Positions 42,119 through 53,256 of a stretch of 64,000 nucleotides of DNA are shown piece after piece; position 1 is the first letter of the stretch; each line of letters begins with the position of its first letter. A program made the translations under genes and the position numbers. The notes under the pieces are model-generated. The model ran no database searches. It was not told where the DNA came from and saw nothing but the letters and a program-made list of their open reading frames with translations. Source of the DNA: Serratia sp. M24T3 (lineage in GTDB: Bacteria > Pseudomonadota > Gammaproteobacteria > Enterobacterales > Enterobacteriaceae). The DNA lies in assembly GCF_000257645.1 (NCBI RefSeq), contig NZ_AJHJ01000017.1, positions 17,955-81,954 on the forward strand, given 5' to 3'.

Positions 42119-42985
42119 TTAAACCGCGGAGGCTCCCCCGACGATCTCGGTGAGTTCCTGAGTGATGCTGGCCTGACGAGCTTTGTTGTATACCAACTGC
42201 AGCTCTTTGATCAGGCTGCCGCCGTTATCGGTGGCGGCTTTCATCGCTACCATTCGCGCGGCCTGTTCGCTGGCCAGGTTTTCTACGACGCCCTGATAAA
42301 CCTGAGACTCTACGTAGCGACGCAGGAGGACATCCAGCAGCGCTTTAGGGTCTGGCTCATACAGGTAATCCCAGGACTTGTTCGCCAGCCCGCCGTTTTC
42401 TTCCGCAGGCGGAAGTGGCAGCAGCTGCACGATTCTTGGTTCCTGAGACATGGTATTGACGAATTTGTTGCTAACAATGCACAGCTTGTCTAAACGACCT
42501 TCATCGTAGGCTTGCAGCATCACTGCTACCGGACCGATCAGTTCTGACAGAGAAGGGTTATCCCCCATGCCAGTAACCTGGGCAACGACGTTGCCACCCA
42601 CGGAACCGAAGAAAGATGCAGCTTTAGAACCGATCAGAGCCAAGTCAACCTCGACGCCCTGCTCAGCCCAGCCTTTCGCTTCCGTCAGCAGTTTCTTGAA
42701 CAAGTTAGTGTTCAAGCCGCCACAAAGACCGCGATCGGTAGACACGACCAAATACCCAACGCGCTTGATTTTACGCTCGTCCAGGTATGGGTGCTTGTAT
42801 TCCAGATTACCTTGCGCAAGGTGACCAATCACTTTGCGAATGGTGTCTGCATAAGGACGGCTGGCCGCCATGCGTTCCTGCGTTTTACGCATTTTGGAGG
42901 CGGCGACCATTTCCATCGCTTTAGTGATCTTTTGCGTGTTTTGCACGCTGCCGATCTTACTACGTATCTCTTTTCCGCCGGCCAT
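42119..42985 (-). CDS. atpG: F1Fo ATP synthase gamma subunit
   Basis: A 288-residue rotor shaft of F1 (E. coli 287) with long N- and C-terminal helices forming a coiled coil: [32 protein letters not shown] and the end [22 protein letters not shown]. Rotation inside alpha3beta3 drives ATP synthesis. Confidence 0.98.
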   Translation of the reverse strand: MAGGKEIRSKIGSVQNTQKITKAMEMVAASKMRKTQERMAASRPYADTIRKVIGHLAQGNLEYKHPYLDERKIKRVGYLVVSTDRGLCGGLNTNLFKKLLTEAKGWAEQGVEVDLALIGSKAASFFGSVGGNVVAQVTGMGDNPSLSELIGPVAVMLQAYDEGRLDKLCIVSNKFVNTMSQEPRIVQLLPLPPAEENGGLANKSWDYLYEPDPKALLDVLLRRYVESQVYQGVVENLASEQAARMVAMKAATDNGGSLIKELQLVYNKARQASITQELTEIVGGASAV

Positions 42986-43042
42986 CTCTGCTTCTCCTCA
43001 TTACTAACTGCCCTACCGAATTAACGGTAAGGCAGTTAAGTA

Positions 43043-44584
43043 TTACCAGGACTGGGTTGCTTTGAAGGTCTCAAGGATAGATTGGAATTTACCCTCGATT
43101 TCCTTGTCGTACGCACCAGTTTGGTTGATTTGTTGCATAAGCTCAGCGTGCTCGCGGTCAGCATAAGCCAACAGCGCAGCCTCGAAGCTACCCACTTTAG
43201 ACAGCTCGACGTCTTCCAGGAAACCACGTTCTGCAGCGAACAGAATCAGTGACTGTGCAACGATTGACATCGGTGCGTACTGTTTCTGTTTCAGCAGCTC
43301 GGTCACTTTCTGACCGTGGTTCAACTGTTTACGGGTCGCTTCATCCAAGTCGGATGCAAACTGTGAGAACGCAGCCAGTTCACGATATTGTGCCAGAGCG
43401 GTACGGATACCACCGGACAGTTTTTTCATGATCTTGGTCTGTGCAGCGCCACCAACACGGGATACGGAGATACCCGGGTTAACCGCTGGACGAATACCGG
43501 AGTTAAACAGGCTTGATTCCAGGAAGATCTGACCATCGGTAATCGAGATTACGTTGGTCGGAACAAACGCGGAAACGTCACCAGCTTGCGTTTCGATAAT
43601 CGGCAGTGCAGTCAGAGAGCCGGTTTTACCTTTCACTTCACCCTTGGTGAATGCTTCAACGTAATCAGCGCTAACGCGAGATGCACGCTCCAGCAAACGG
43701 GAGTGGAGGTAGAACACGTCACCTGGATAAGCTTCACGACCTGGCGGACGACGCAACAGCAGCGAGATCTGACGGTATGCAACAGCCTGTTTAGACAGGT
43801 CATCGTATACGATCAGTGCATCTTCACCGCGGTCACGGAAGTATTCACCCATCGCGCAACCAGAGTATGGTGCCAGGTATTGCAGCGCAGCTGATTCAGA
43901 TGCGGTAGCAACAACAACAATGGTGTTGGCCAGTGCGCCGTGCTCTTCCAGTTTGCGAACCACGTTGGAAACGGTGGAAGCTTTCTGACCGATAGCGACG
44001 TAAATACATTTGATACCGGAATCGCGCTGGTTGATGATCGCATCAATAGCCAGAGCAGTTTTACCGGTTTGACGGTCACCGATTACCAGTTCACGCTGAC
44101 CACGACCGATTGGGATCATGGCATCGACTGACTTGTAGCCAGTCTGAACAGGTTCGTCAACGGATTGACGATCGATAACGCCCGGTGCGATAGCTTCTAC
44201 AGGAGAGAAACCGTCGTTTTCAACCGGACCTTTACCATCAATTGGTGCACCCAGGGTGTTAACCACACGGCCCAGCAGGCCACGGCCAACTGGAACTTCA
44301 AGGATACGACCAGTACATTTTACTTTCATCCCTTCGGCGAGGTCTGAGTAAGGGCCCATTACTACGGCACCTACAGAGTCACGCTCCAGGTTCAGGGCGA
44401 TAGCGTAGCGGTTACCCGGCAGCGCAATCATTTCGCCTTGCATGACTTCGGCCAGGCCGTTCACGCGGATGATCCCGTCAGAGACGGAAACGATAGTACC
44501 TTCATTGTGAGCTTCGCTCACCACATTGAACTGAGCAATGCGCTGCTTGATCAGTTCGCTGATTTCGGTGGAATTCAGTTGCAT
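43043..44584 (-). CDS. atpA: F1Fo ATP synthase alpha subunit
   Basis: A 513-residue subunit (same as E. coli) binding non-catalytic nucleotide; P-loop GDRQTGKT at about 169-176. The arginine finger lies in the conserved [10 protein letters not shown] region (about 370-379). Ends FKATQSW. Third F1 gene in the operon order H-A-G-D-C. Confidence 0.99.
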   Translation of the reverse strand: MQLNSTEISELIKQRIAQFNVVSEAHNEGTIVSVSDGIIRVNGLAEVMQGEMIALPGNRYAIALNLERDSVGAVVMGPYSDLAEGMKVKCTGRILEVPVGRGLLGRVVNTLGAPIDGKGPVENDGFSPVEAIAPGVIDRQSVDEPVQTGYKSVDAMIPIGRGQRELVIGDRQTGKTALAIDAIINQRDSGIKCIYVAIGQKASTVSNVVRKLEEHGALANTIVVVATASESAALQYLAPYSGCAMGEYFRDRGEDALIVYDDLSKQAVAYRQISLLLRRPPGREAYPGDVFYLHSRLLERASRVSADYVEAFTKGEVKGKTGSLTALPIIETQAGDVSAFVPTNVISITDGQIFLESSLFNSGIRPAVNPGISVSRVGGAAQTKIMKKLSGGIRTALAQYRELAAFSQFASDLDEATRKQLNHGQKVTELLKQKQYAPMSIVAQSLILFAAERGFLEDVELSKVGSFEAALLAYADREHAELMQQINQTGAYDKEIEGKFQSILETFKATQSW

Positions 44585-44596
44585 GCTCCAGTCCCC

Positions 44597-45130
44597 TTAA
44601 GACTGCAAGACGTCTGCCAGGCGTTCTAGACGACTGCGAACGCTGCCATCAATCACCATATCACCTGCACGGATTACGATCCCGGCAAGAACAGACTTGT
44701 CAATTTTGCAATTCAGCTTAACTTTGCGAGACAAACGTTTTTCCATCGCAGCAGCGATTTTCGCCTGCTGTTCTTCAGACAGAACGTTGGCAGAAATAAC
44801 TTCTACTTCAACGGTCGCCTCCAATGCTGCACGCAGTTCAATAAACTGCTCCAGCACTTCAGGAAGAACGCGTAAACGTTTGTTGTCAGCCATAACCTTA
44901 ATCAGGTTCTGACCCGCTTCGTCGAGTTGTTCACCACATACGCCGATAAAAACATTCGAAAGCGCTTCAGGTGCCATAGCACCTGTGAGCAACTCTGAAA
45001 TCTGTTTATCGCGTGTGACTTCAGCCGTGAACGCGAGCATTGACTGCCAGCGATCCAAGCTTTGGTGCTCAACGGCAAAGTCAAAAGCTGCTTTGGCGTA
45101 GGGGCGAGCTACCGTAGTAAATTGTGACAT
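44597..45130 (-). CDS. atpH: F1Fo ATP synthase delta subunit
   Basis: A 177-residue peripheral-stalk subunit (same as E. coli) sitting on top of F1 and joining it to the b subunits. It begins [19 protein letters not shown] and ends [13 protein letters not shown], the family termini. Separated from atpA by 12 bp. Confidence 0.98.
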   Translation of the reverse strand: MSQFTTVARPYAKAAFDFAVEHQSLDRWQSMLAFTAEVTRDKQISELLTGAMAPEALSNVFIGVCGEQLDEAGQNLIKVMADNKRLRVLPEVLEQFIELRAALEATVEVEVISANVLSEEQQAKIAAAMEKRLSRKVKLNCKIDKSVLAGIVIRAGDMVIDGSVRSRLERLADVLQS

Positions 45131-45144
45131 CAGCCCCTCCCTCC

Positions 45145-45615
45145 TTACAGTTCAGCGACCAGTTTATCAACGATGTCGCTGTTAGCAGCTTCATCCACGG
45201 AACGTTCGATGATTTTCTCGGCGCCAGCAATAGCCAAAATACCGACTTGTTTACGTAACTCTTCACGAGCACGTTGACGTTCTGCGTCGATCTCTGCCTT
45301 CGCTTGCGTCACGATTTTGTTACGTTCCTGCTCAGCTTCAGTTTTAGCATCTTCGATGATCTGAGTTCTGCGCTTGTTGGCTTGCTCAATGATCACCTGG
45401 GCTTCCGCTTTGGCTTTAATCAGTTGGTCGGTCGCATCGGCTTGCGCTAAATCCAGCTCTTTTTTGGCTTGTTCTGCGGAAGATAAACCGTCAGCAATTT
45501 CTTTCTGACGCTTTTCGATGGCAGCCATAATTGGCGGCCATACGTACTTCATGCAGAACCAGACAAACAGGACGAACGCGATAGCCTGGCCGAGGATTGT
45601 TGCGTTAAGATTCAC
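45145..45615 (-). CDS. atpF: F1Fo ATP synthase b subunit
   Basis: A 156-residue Fo stator subunit (same as E. coli): one N-terminal membrane helix ([22 protein letters not shown]) and a long charged helix forming the dimeric right-handed coiled coil that binds delta. It follows atpE by 65 bp. Confidence 0.98.
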   Translation of the reverse strand: MNLNATILGQAIAFVLFVWFCMKYVWPPIMAAIEKRQKEIADGLSSAEQAKKELDLAQADATDQLIKAKAEAQVIIEQANKRRTQIIEDAKTEAEQERNKIVTQAKAEIDAERQRAREELRKQVGILAIAGAEKIIERSVDEAANSDIVDKLVAEL

Positions 45616-45666
45616 AGCACAATGCCTCTTTCAAAGTGAATTAGTTGATGTCTATCGTTTAACTCA

Positions 45667-45938
<272 letters not shown>

Positions 45939-45970
45939 TCAGTTAAAACGCAGTAGTGTTGAAAGAAAAA

Positions 45971-46768
<798 letters not shown>

Positions 46769-46795
46769 TTAGTAGTTAAGTACGGTTATCTACGG

Positions 46796-47188
46796 TTACG
46801 ACCGGTTAATTAAGGCCGGAGCTACTATCTGCGTGATTAGCACAGATAAATAGGCCACACCCAACGGAGCTAAAGCAGCCTTGAAAAGGCCCAGCGCGAT
46901 AACCAGCAAAGTTATGGTGACCACAACTTTCAGCGCTTCTCCAATGGCAAATGACCAGGCAACTCGTCCAGAGACCGTTGTTTGCGCCTGTTGGCGCCAC
47001 GCATACAGCATAAACAGTGCATTCGGTAACCAGGCAGCCATTCCCCCCATAAGAGCGGAGGTAGACCACGACAGGCTTTTAAATCCAAATGCTGCACTGA
47101 GAAGGACAAACGTCAATAGCTGCAGTATTAACAGCTTTCTCGCTACTTTCCCGCCGTTCTTATCGTATAAGGAGTAAGACACAGACAT
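46796..47188 (-). CDS. atpI: ATP synthase accessory protein AtpI
   Basis: A 130-residue membrane protein with four hydrophobic segments (E. coli AtpI about 126), thought to help c-ring assembly or Mg2+ supply. The conserved core is PNALFMLYAWR and WSFAIGEALKV. I chose ATG 47188 (MSVSYSLYDKNGGKVARK), which aligns with E. coli; a longer frame starting at 47269 has no family counterpart. First gene of the atp operon. Confidence 0.92.
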   Translation of the reverse strand: MSVSYSLYDKNGGKVARKLLILQLLTFVLLSAAFGFKSLSWSTSALMGGMAAWLPNALFMLYAWRQQAQTTVSGRVAWSFAIGEALKVVVTITLLVIALGLFKAALAPLGVAYLSVLITQIVAPALINRS

Positions 47189-47828
47189 GACGTTTATTCT
47201 CTCGTACCTAACTGGAGGTATGCTGAATGCCGTATAACACTGCCTTACCCCTAAAGAGTCAAGCAGCAAAAAACGTGCAAATTATACGGGCCACTCAAAC
47301 GAATTCAATGGATAAGTAGCGAAAAGGTGAACAATTATTTAATTTGACCTTTTTAGAGCTATTTTCATAAGGAAACTATAGCCCTGAATAACTACAAATC
47401 GACTGTCGAATTATTCCATAGCCTAACAAATATACGTGCGCGAGATCACAAAACTACTATTTTCATGCCAGTTTATTTGCAAGCCGTGAATAATCTAAAT
47501 TATTAAACTGTTATTAATACTCTTATAAAACAATATGTTGCAGGTGTTATTTTTTTATAAAAATGCAACAATCAATTACCTGGCTGTTTTTTCACAAACA
47601 TATAACAAATAACAACAACTTGATTACATCAAAAATATCGGCCACTTAAAGGAAATTCAATTTCAACAGTGATTATTTCGCATTGGATTAAAGCCAAAAG
47701 GTCAATCCGATGATACTGGAGTGTAAAACTCCAGTAAAAAGCTATTAAATAACCAAACTAGTTAGCTTGCTTATTTTTACCTTAATTAAACATCCGCTTT
47801 ATGACCGATTTATTGATGCAGGACAAAC
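47189..47828. other. long A+T-rich leader/promoter region of the atp operon
   Basis: A 640-bp A+T-rich non-coding interval between rsmG and atpI, similar in length to that of E. coli, which must hold the atp promoter. I could not settle on a -35/-10 pair. An 8-bp hairpin TACTGGAG/CTCCAGTA (47714-47721, 47729-47736) lies 93 bp after the rsmG stop and may end mnmG-rsmG transcripts, although no T-tract follows on the minus strand. Confidence 0.65.
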
Positions 47829-48449
47829 TTAGTTCGCTGTTAAAATCACCAGATGTCTTTCGCCTTCTAATTCTGGTACCCGCAGCTTGATAATCTCTTG
47901 TAGCTTAACGTTTTCTGGCAAAGTAGCTAATTCTTCATTCGGGCTTAATCCCTTCAGCGCATAAAAACGCCCCTGCCCTTTTACCGGCAAATGATGACAC
48001 CAGGTAAGCATGTCTTGCAGCGAAGCAAAAGCACGGCTGATTACGCCGTCAAACGCAGGCTCGGGAATAAACTCCTCTACCCTACTCTGCACCGGCTCGA
48101 CATTTTTCAGCCCCAACTCATGCTGCACCTGACGCAGGAAGCGTACGCGCTTGCCCAGGCTGTCTAACAGGGTGAAATGCGCATCGGGACGCACAATCGC
48201 CAGTGGGATGCCCGGAAGCCCCGGCCCGGTGCCGACGTCGATAAAACGGCTGCCCTGCAGATGTGGATTAACCACAATGCTGTCAAGAATGTGACGAACC
48301 AGCATTTGCATCGGATCACGCACCGACGTCAGGTTGTAGGTTTTATTCCATTTATGCAGCAACTCAACGTAGCCAATTAGCTGTTGTTTTTGTTGATCGG
48401 GTAGCGCTATTCCTGCCGCAGCAAGCAGCGAGTCCAATTTCTTTTGCAT
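47829..48449 (-). CDS. rsmG: 16S rRNA (guanine-527-N7)-methyltransferase RsmG
   Basis: A 206-residue SAM-dependent methyltransferase (E. coli 207) that makes m7G527 in 16S rRNA; loss gives low-level streptomycin resistance. The SAM loop is [14 protein letters not shown] (71-84), and an N-terminal helical region precedes [17 protein letters not shown]. It is cotranscribed with mnmG, whose stop is 64 bp upstream. Confidence 0.97.
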   Translation of the reverse strand: MQKKLDSLLAAAGIALPDQQKQQLIGYVELLHKWNKTYNLTSVRDPMQMLVRHILDSIVVNPHLQGSRFIDVGTGPGLPGIPLAIVRPDAHFTLLDSLGKRVRFLRQVQHELGLKNVEPVQSRVEEFIPEPAFDGVISRAFASLQDMLTWCHHLPVKGQGRFYALKGLSPNEELATLPENVKLQEIIKLRVPELEGERHLVILTAN

Positions 48450-48472
48450 GGGTTATCCTTGAGACAATCTGC

Positions 48473-48506
48473 TGCCACCGCCGCTTTCAATAAAACCGCG
48501 GTGGCA
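48473..48506. other. hairpin between mnmG and rsmG
   Basis: TGCCACCGC (48473-48481) and GCGGTGGCA (48498-48506) form a perfect 9-bp stem around a 16-nt loop in the 64-bp gap. No T-run follows, so it may tune mRNA stability or readthrough instead of ending transcription. Confidence 0.5.
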
Positions 48507-48513
48507 AAGCTGA

Positions 48514-50403
48514 TTAGGCGCTGCGACGCAGCAGGCCTTGCTTTTTCAGCCAGACTAAAAGTATTGATATTGCAGCCGGGGTAATTCCCGAAATGCGGGT
48601 AGCTTGCCCGATTGACGTTGGACGATGATCGTTAAGTTTCGCGATCACTTCATTCGACAGGCCGTTAACCTGCTTGTAGTCCAGCGTTTCCGGCAGCAGC
48701 GTATTTTCATTGCGCTGCTGTTTTTCGATTTCTTCCTGCTGACGAGCGATATAACCCTCGTACTTCACCTGGATCTCGACCTGTTCTGCGGCCTGAGCAT
48801 CACTCACCGCTGGCGCGAAGGCCTCGAGGCGAGTCAGCAGATCGTAGGTCATCTCAGGACGGCGCAGCAGCTCTTCAGCACTGGCTTCTTTTGACAGCGG
48901 AGCAGAAAGTCGGGTATTGATTTCAGCAACCTGAGCGTGGTTTGGGCTAACCCAGATGCCACGCAAGCGCTGACGTTCCAGCTCGATCATTTCACGTTTT
49001 TCGTTGAATCGCGCCCAACGAGCATCATCAACCAGACCCAGTTCACGGCCTTTTTCCGTCAGACGAAGATCGGCGTTGTCTTCACGCAGCATCAAACGGT
49101 ATTCGGCACGGGAAGTAAACATGCGGTACGGTTCTTTGGTACCCAGCGTGCACAGGTCGTCAACCAGCACGCCCAGATAAGCCTGGTCACGACGCGGCGC
49201 CCAGCCTTCCTGTTCGGTGGCGCTGCGTGCAGCATTGAGGCCGGCAAGCAGGCCTTGAGCCGCAGCTTCTTCGTAACCTGTCGTGCCATTGATCTGTCCG
49301 GCAAAGAACAGACCTTGAATAAATTTGCTTTCCAGCGTCGGTTTTAAATCGCGAGGATCGAAGAAATCGTATTCGATGGCATAGCCAGGTCGAACGATCA
49401 CTGCGTTTTCCATGCCTTGCATCGAACGGACGATTTGCATTTGCACGTCGAACGGCAAACTGGTGGAGATCCCGTTTGGATAAACTTCGTTGCTGGTCAA
49501 GCCTTCAGGTTCAAGGAAGATCTGGTGAGCGTTACGATCTGCAAAACGCATGACTTTGTCTTCGATCGATGGGCAATAGCGTGGTCCGATCCCTTCGATG
49601 ATCCCGGCATACATTGGGCTGCGATCCAGGTTATTACGGATCACATCATGCGTTTTTTCGTTAGTGTGCGTGATGTAACAAGGGATCTGACGCGGGTGCT
49701 GTGCAGCATTGCCCATGAACGAGAATACTGGAGCTACCTCATCGCCGTGCTGTTGACCAAGTACGCTGAAATCGATAGTGCGGGCATCGATACGTGGCGG
49801 AGTTCCGGTTTTAAGGCGATTAACGCGAAGCGGCAGTTCACGCAGACGTTGTGACAGTGAAATGGCAGGAGGATCTCCCGCACGGCCACCGCTGTAGTTT
49901 TCAAGGCCAATGTGAATCTTGCCGTCCAGGAAGGTTCCCACGGTTAAAACTACTGCTTTGGCACGGAATTTAAGGCCCATCTGAGTTACAGCGCCGACAA
50001 CGCGATCGTTTTCGACGATCAAGTCTTCAACAGGCTGCTGGAAGATCATCAGATTTGGCTGATTTTCTAAAGCTGTACGCACTGCCTGGCGGTAAAGTAC
50101 GCGGTCTGCCTGAGCTCGAGTGGCTCGTACAGCGGGTCCTTTACTGGCGTTTAGTATCCTAAACTGGATGCCGGCATGATCGATCGCCGTAGCCATCAAA
50201 CCACCGAGTGCGTCCACTTCTTTTACCAGATGTCCTTTCCCGATCCCGCCAATGGCTGGGTTACACGACATTTGTCCAAGCGTGTCGATATTGTGGGTTA
50301 ACAACAGGGTTTGACGTCCCATTCTGGCTGAAGCCATGGCCGCTTCAGTGCCTGCATGGCCTCCACCGATGATGATGACGTCAAATTGATCTGGATAAAA
50401 CAT
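48514..50403 (-). CDS. mnmG: tRNA uridine-5-carboxymethylaminomethyl modification enzyme, FAD subunit
   Basis: A 629-residue FAD enzyme (same as E. coli MnmG/GidA), partner of MnmE in wobble uridine modification. The dinucleotide fold is [10 protein letters not shown] (13-22); the catalytic-cysteine region includes [16 protein letters not shown], and the family signature [16 protein letters not shown] is present. The C-terminal domain has [14 protein letters not shown]. Transcribed away from oriC, which begins less than 100 bp upstream of its start; in E. coli this transcription affects initiation. Confidence 0.98.
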   Translation of the reverse strand: MFYPDQFDVIIIGGGHAGTEAAMASARMGRQTLLLTHNIDTLGQMSCNPAIGGIGKGHLVKEVDALGGLMATAIDHAGIQFRILNASKGPAVRATRAQADRVLYRQAVRTALENQPNLMIFQQPVEDLIVENDRVVGAVTQMGLKFRAKAVVLTVGTFLDGKIHIGLENYSGGRAGDPPAISLSQRLRELPLRVNRLKTGTPPRIDARTIDFSVLGQQHGDEVAPVFSFMGNAAQHPRQIPCYITHTNEKTHDVIRNNLDRSPMYAGIIEGIGPRYCPSIEDKVMRFADRNAHQIFLEPEGLTSNEVYPNGISTSLPFDVQMQIVRSMQGMENAVIVRPGYAIEYDFFDPRDLKPTLESKFIQGLFFAGQINGTTGYEEAAAQGLLAGLNAARSATEQEGWAPRRDQAYLGVLVDDLCTLGTKEPYRMFTSRAEYRLMLREDNADLRLTEKGRELGLVDDARWARFNEKREMIELERQRLRGIWVSPNHAQVAEINTRLSAPLSKEASAEELLRRPEMTYDLLTRLEAFAPAVSDAQAAEQVEIQVKYEGYIARQQEEIEKQQRNENTLLPETLDYKQVNGLSNEVIAKLNDHRPTSIGQATRISGITPAAISILLVWLKKQGLLRRSA

Positions 50404-50489
50404 GGTACTGCACCTCGAAGTTCAACGAACGATCGTATTGCGTTGGGAAAACGGATTCTACGCGAGTTTGGAGCTTCCACAAGCCCCAG

Positions 50490-50765
50490 GGGATCGTCAC
50501 TAATTAAAAGAAGATCTTTTTATTTAAAGATCTCTTACTACTAACTCTTATTAGGATCGCGATCCTCTGTGTATAAGTCATTATTGTCTATTTAGATCAA
50601 TATGCTATAGAGGATCGAATGCTGTGAATGATCGGTGATCCCATTGCGTATAAGCTGGGATCTAAATGGCGACTTATGCACAGCACCAAAAGCGGGCAAG
50701 GGTTGTTAGAGGGATAACTACCGGTTTTACACCGCTTTAGAGCATAGTTATCCACATCTGATCGG
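50490..50765. other. oriC: chromosomal replication origin oriC
   Basis: Between mnmG and mioC, exactly as in E. coli. A duplex-unwinding element has three 13-mer-like repeats: GATCTTTTTATTT (50513-50525), GATCTCTTACTAC (50529-50541) and TAACTCTTATTAG (50542-50554). DnaA boxes: R1 TGTGTATAA (50568-50576), R2 TTATGCACA (50674-50682) and R4 TTATCCACA (50748-50756, exact); an R3-like GGGATAACTACCGG starts at 50711. An IHF-like site (TTTAGATCAATATGCTATAG) lies at 50591-50610. Eleven GATC sites fall in the segment, giving Dam/SeqA control. The left-to-right order matches E. coli. Confidence 0.97.
50748..50756 (+). promoter_or_regulatory. DnaA box R4 of oriC
   Basis: TTATCCACA, exact consensus, at the mioC end of the origin. 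R1 (TTATACACA when read in the same sense) and R2 (TTATGCACA) each differ from it by one base, so R4 is the only perfect box. Confidence 0.9.
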
Positions 50766-50778
50766 GTAAAATTTACAC

Positions 50779-51222
50779 TTATCTGAGCAAATTAATCCAA
50801 TTTAGTACCCAAACCTCGGCTGGATCTTCAGGAATTTCGTGTTGGGTCACGTCGATCTCTAAGCGATCGCCAATTCTTTGAGCACCTAAAGCTGTCAATT
50901 TTTGATCCAAAGTGCGGATCGCACCATTAAATGTGTCGTATTCACTGCTGCCTAAACCGAGCGCACCAAAGCGAACATTGGACAGATCCGGTTGCTGATC
51001 GTCAATTTGCTCAAGAAGAGGCTGAAGGTTGTCAGGAAGCTCTCCGGCACCGTGAGTAGAGCAAACCACCAGCCAAATACCGCTGGTAGGGAGTTCATAC
51101 AGTTCAGGGCCGTGAAAAAGCTCAGTCGAAAAACCGGCTTCTTTAAGCTTCTCTTCTACATGTTCAGCGACATATTCTGCGCTGCCAAGCGTACTGCCAC
51201 TGATCAGGGTGATGTCAGACAT
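50779..51222 (-). CDS. mioC: flavodoxin-like protein MioC
   Basis: A 147-residue FMN-binding flavodoxin-like protein, same length as E. coli MioC, with the phosphate loop SGSTLGSAE (8-16), SSTHGAGE-type CSTHGAGELPDN and GLGSSEYDTF. It supports biotin synthase activity in vitro in E. coli. I chose ATG 51222 (MSDITLISGST) over an ATG five codons earlier because of family alignment. Its transcription runs toward and into oriC. Confidence 0.94.
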   Translation of the reverse strand: MSDITLISGSTLGSAEYVAEHVEEKLKEAGFSTELFHGPELYELPTSGIWLVVCSTHGAGELPDNLQPLLEQIDDQQPDLSNVRFGALGLGSSEYDTFNGAIRTLDQKLTALGAQRIGDRLEIDVTQHEIPEDPAEVWVLNWINLLR

Positions 51223-51310
51223 AAGGCTCTTACCCAAAAAAGAATGGCTATTGTACGCTGTGAATCAGCTGGGATCTACCTGTGGATAATAAGGTATTAA
51301 AATTTATTAC

Positions 51311-51772
51311 TCAGGGCTGGATCGTACGCATGATGGGGTTCTGTAAGGAGATTAGTGTTTCTGTAGACTGAATTTCGTCGATGGTCTGGATCTTGTTGAT
51401 AAGTACCTGTTGCAGGGCATCGATTGATCGGCACATGACTTTAATGAAGATGCTGTAATGGCCGGTGGTGTAATAGGCTTCCACAACCTCTTCCAGGCTT
51501 TCCAGGCGTCTCAGGGCCGAGGGATAGTCTTTGGCGCTCTTGAGAATGATGCCGATAAAGCAGCAAACGTCATAGCCGAGACGCTTGGGATCGACGTTTA
51601 CACGGGTGCCGGTGATGATCCCCGCCTGTTTCATTTTCTCGACTCTGACGTGAATAGTGCCTGGACTGACGTTAAAAGACTTGGCCAATTCGGCATAAGC
51701 CACGCGCGCGTTGTCCATTAATGCGTTTAGAATTCCGCGATCCAGATCGTCAATTTGATAATTATCAGACAT
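51311..51772 (-). CDS. asnC: Lrp/AsnC-family regulator AsnC
   Basis: A 153-residue regulator (E. coli 152) with an N-terminal helix-turn-helix (about 22-45, AELAKSFNVSPGTIHVRVEKMKQAG) and a C-terminal RAM domain that binds asparagine. In E. coli it activates the divergent asnA. Here asnA is absent: the upstream neighbour, 14 bp away on the same strand, is viaA. The target of this AsnC is therefore unclear; it may control itself, mioC or a distant asparagine gene. Confidence 0.95.
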   Translation of the reverse strand: MSDNYQIDDLDRGILNALMDNARVAYAELAKSFNVSPGTIHVRVEKMKQAGIITGTRVNVDPKRLGYDVCCFIGIILKSAKDYPSALRRLESLEEVVEAYYTTGHYSIFIKVMCRSIDALQQVLINKIQTIDEIQSTETLISLQNPIMRTIQP

Positions 51773-51786
51773 TAATTAGGTTCTCA

Positions 51787-53256
51787 TTAGTGACGTTTCC
51801 ATCGTCGTTGAACACGGCTTTTCATTCCTGTATCGAAACGCCAGATATGATCGAAGATACGCATGATTGCTGGTTTGCCATACTGCGACATAGCTAGCGC
51901 ATGAAAACGATGATGATGCTGGATCTGCTGTTGTTTGACCCGTTTTTGAACCTCATCCGGCAATCGCTGGGCGATAAAGTCAGAAATGATCACCGCGTCT
52001 GCATCCTGCCATTCCGGCGTGGCCAGCTTGTCCAGTGTTGCAGTCAGGCAGGCACTGAGATCGGTGCCGCCTCTGAAATGCTGCCCCAAAAAGCGCATTG
52101 CCTGTTCCAGCCCGCTGGCCGAGGTCAGCTCATAATGAATCACTTCGCTGGCAAATAACATAATGTAGCAACGGCGATTATCCGCCAGTGCAATCCGCAG
52201 TAATGCCAGGCAAAAGGCTTTCGAGCACTGTTCGTTAAATCCACCCATTGAACCTGAGGTATCCACGCAAACCACAAATGGACCGCGCGGTTGTGGTTCC
52301 TGCTGTTGATAAACTACCGGCCGCATGACGACTTTCTCGCGCCAGACATCGCCCTGCAGCTGATAGGTCATCAGGCGCTTTTCCAGCAAGCGGCGATAAA
52401 ACTCGACTTCAAGTTCCGGGATACCCAGCGTTGCCAATTCAGTTGGCAGCAGGCGCAAAATATCATCGCTTTGATGAATACCGTTGACCTCTTCCGGCAC
52501 CGTCGCAGGTTCTCTGACCATCAGACGATGCGGTTCCAGACTGGCCTCTTCATGCGGATTGGCTTTGGCGGTCTGACTGCGGCCCAGCTGTTCGGCCAGA
52601 TGCTGCAATTCAGGTTGCTGCTGGAGAAAAGTACCGTAGCGGATTAACGATTGGTAATCGCCACGCTGACGCCTTCCTTTACTCATGTCCCACAACCGAC
52701 CGGCGGCGGCATCATTTTCCGCTAATAAAGGAGAGAGTTCACCGCTTAGCTCAAGCCGCTGTTCAAGCTCGTTTTGCAGTTGTTCTTGTTCCTGCTCTAG
52801 CAGCTGATGATGCAGGGTGACGGTTTGAAAGGTGATGTTCAGCCGCCAGCGCTGCATAAACAGGCCATGGAAGCTGTCATTAATCAGTGATTTACTCTGC
52901 GTAGACATATTTTCGCGCAGCGAGCGAGCCTCGGTCGCAAACGGAGAATTGAGCTGGCTCAGTTGATCAACAGTATCTTCAAGCTCACTGGTAAAGAGCG
53001 AGGTACTGCTCTGCTGGCAGTGCTGATAAAGATAGAACTCTTTTGCCAGTTCGGATGGAACCGGCGTATCGTGGATCCGCTGCTTTAACCTGAAGCGCCA
53101 CTCGGGGACATCTTTAGTCAGCGCCCGTCTAAGTCTTGGGAATTTCTCAAAGAAAGCCTGTAACTGCGGAGCAGCCAAAAGCGCGACGATCAACTCGTCG
53201 ATCAGTTCGGCTTCCTTTATAGCCAGCATCACATCCAGCGTTTCGAGGCTAAACAT
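51787..53256 (-). CDS. viaA: VWA-domain protein ViaA
   Basis: A 489-residue partner of the AAA+ ATPase RavA (E. coli ViaA 483). The C-terminal von Willebrand A domain has the metal site DTSGSMGG (332-339), with TDLS and ISDFIAQR further on; the N-terminal half is helical. RavA-ViaA acts on respiratory complexes such as fumarate reductase and Nuo and affects aminoglycoside sensitivity in E. coli. Its ATG follows directly on the ravA stop (TAAATG), indicating coupling. Confidence 0.95.
   Translation of the reverse strand: MFSLETLDVMLAIKEAELIDELIVALLAAPQLQAFFEKFPRLRRALTKDVPEWRFRLKQRIHDTPVPSELAKEFYLYQHCQQSSTSLFTSELEDTVDQLSQLNSPFATEARSLRENMSTQSKSLINDSFHGLFMQRWRLNITFQTVTLHHQLLEQEQEQLQNELEQRLELSGELSPLLAENDAAAGRLWDMSKGRRQRGDYQSLIRYGTFLQQQPELQHLAEQLGRSQTAKANPHEEASLEPHRLMVREPATVPEEVNGIHQSDDILRLLPTELATLGIPELEVEFYRRLLEKRLMTYQLQGDVWREKVVMRPVVYQQQEPQPRGPFVVCVDTSGSMGGFNEQCSKAFCLALLRIALADNRRCYIMLFASEVIHYELTSASGLEQAMRFLGQHFRGGTDLSACLTATLDKLATPEWQDADAVIISDFIAQRLPDEVQKRVKQQQIQHHHRFHALAMSQYGKPAIMRIFDHIWRFDTGMKSRVQRRWKRH

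Noticed and set aside
47621..47633. TTGATTACATCAA, FNR-box-like palindrome in the atp leader
   Set aside because: FNR sites need a 4-bp spacer between TTGAT and ATCAA; here it is 3 bp, and the atp operon is not a typical FNR target.
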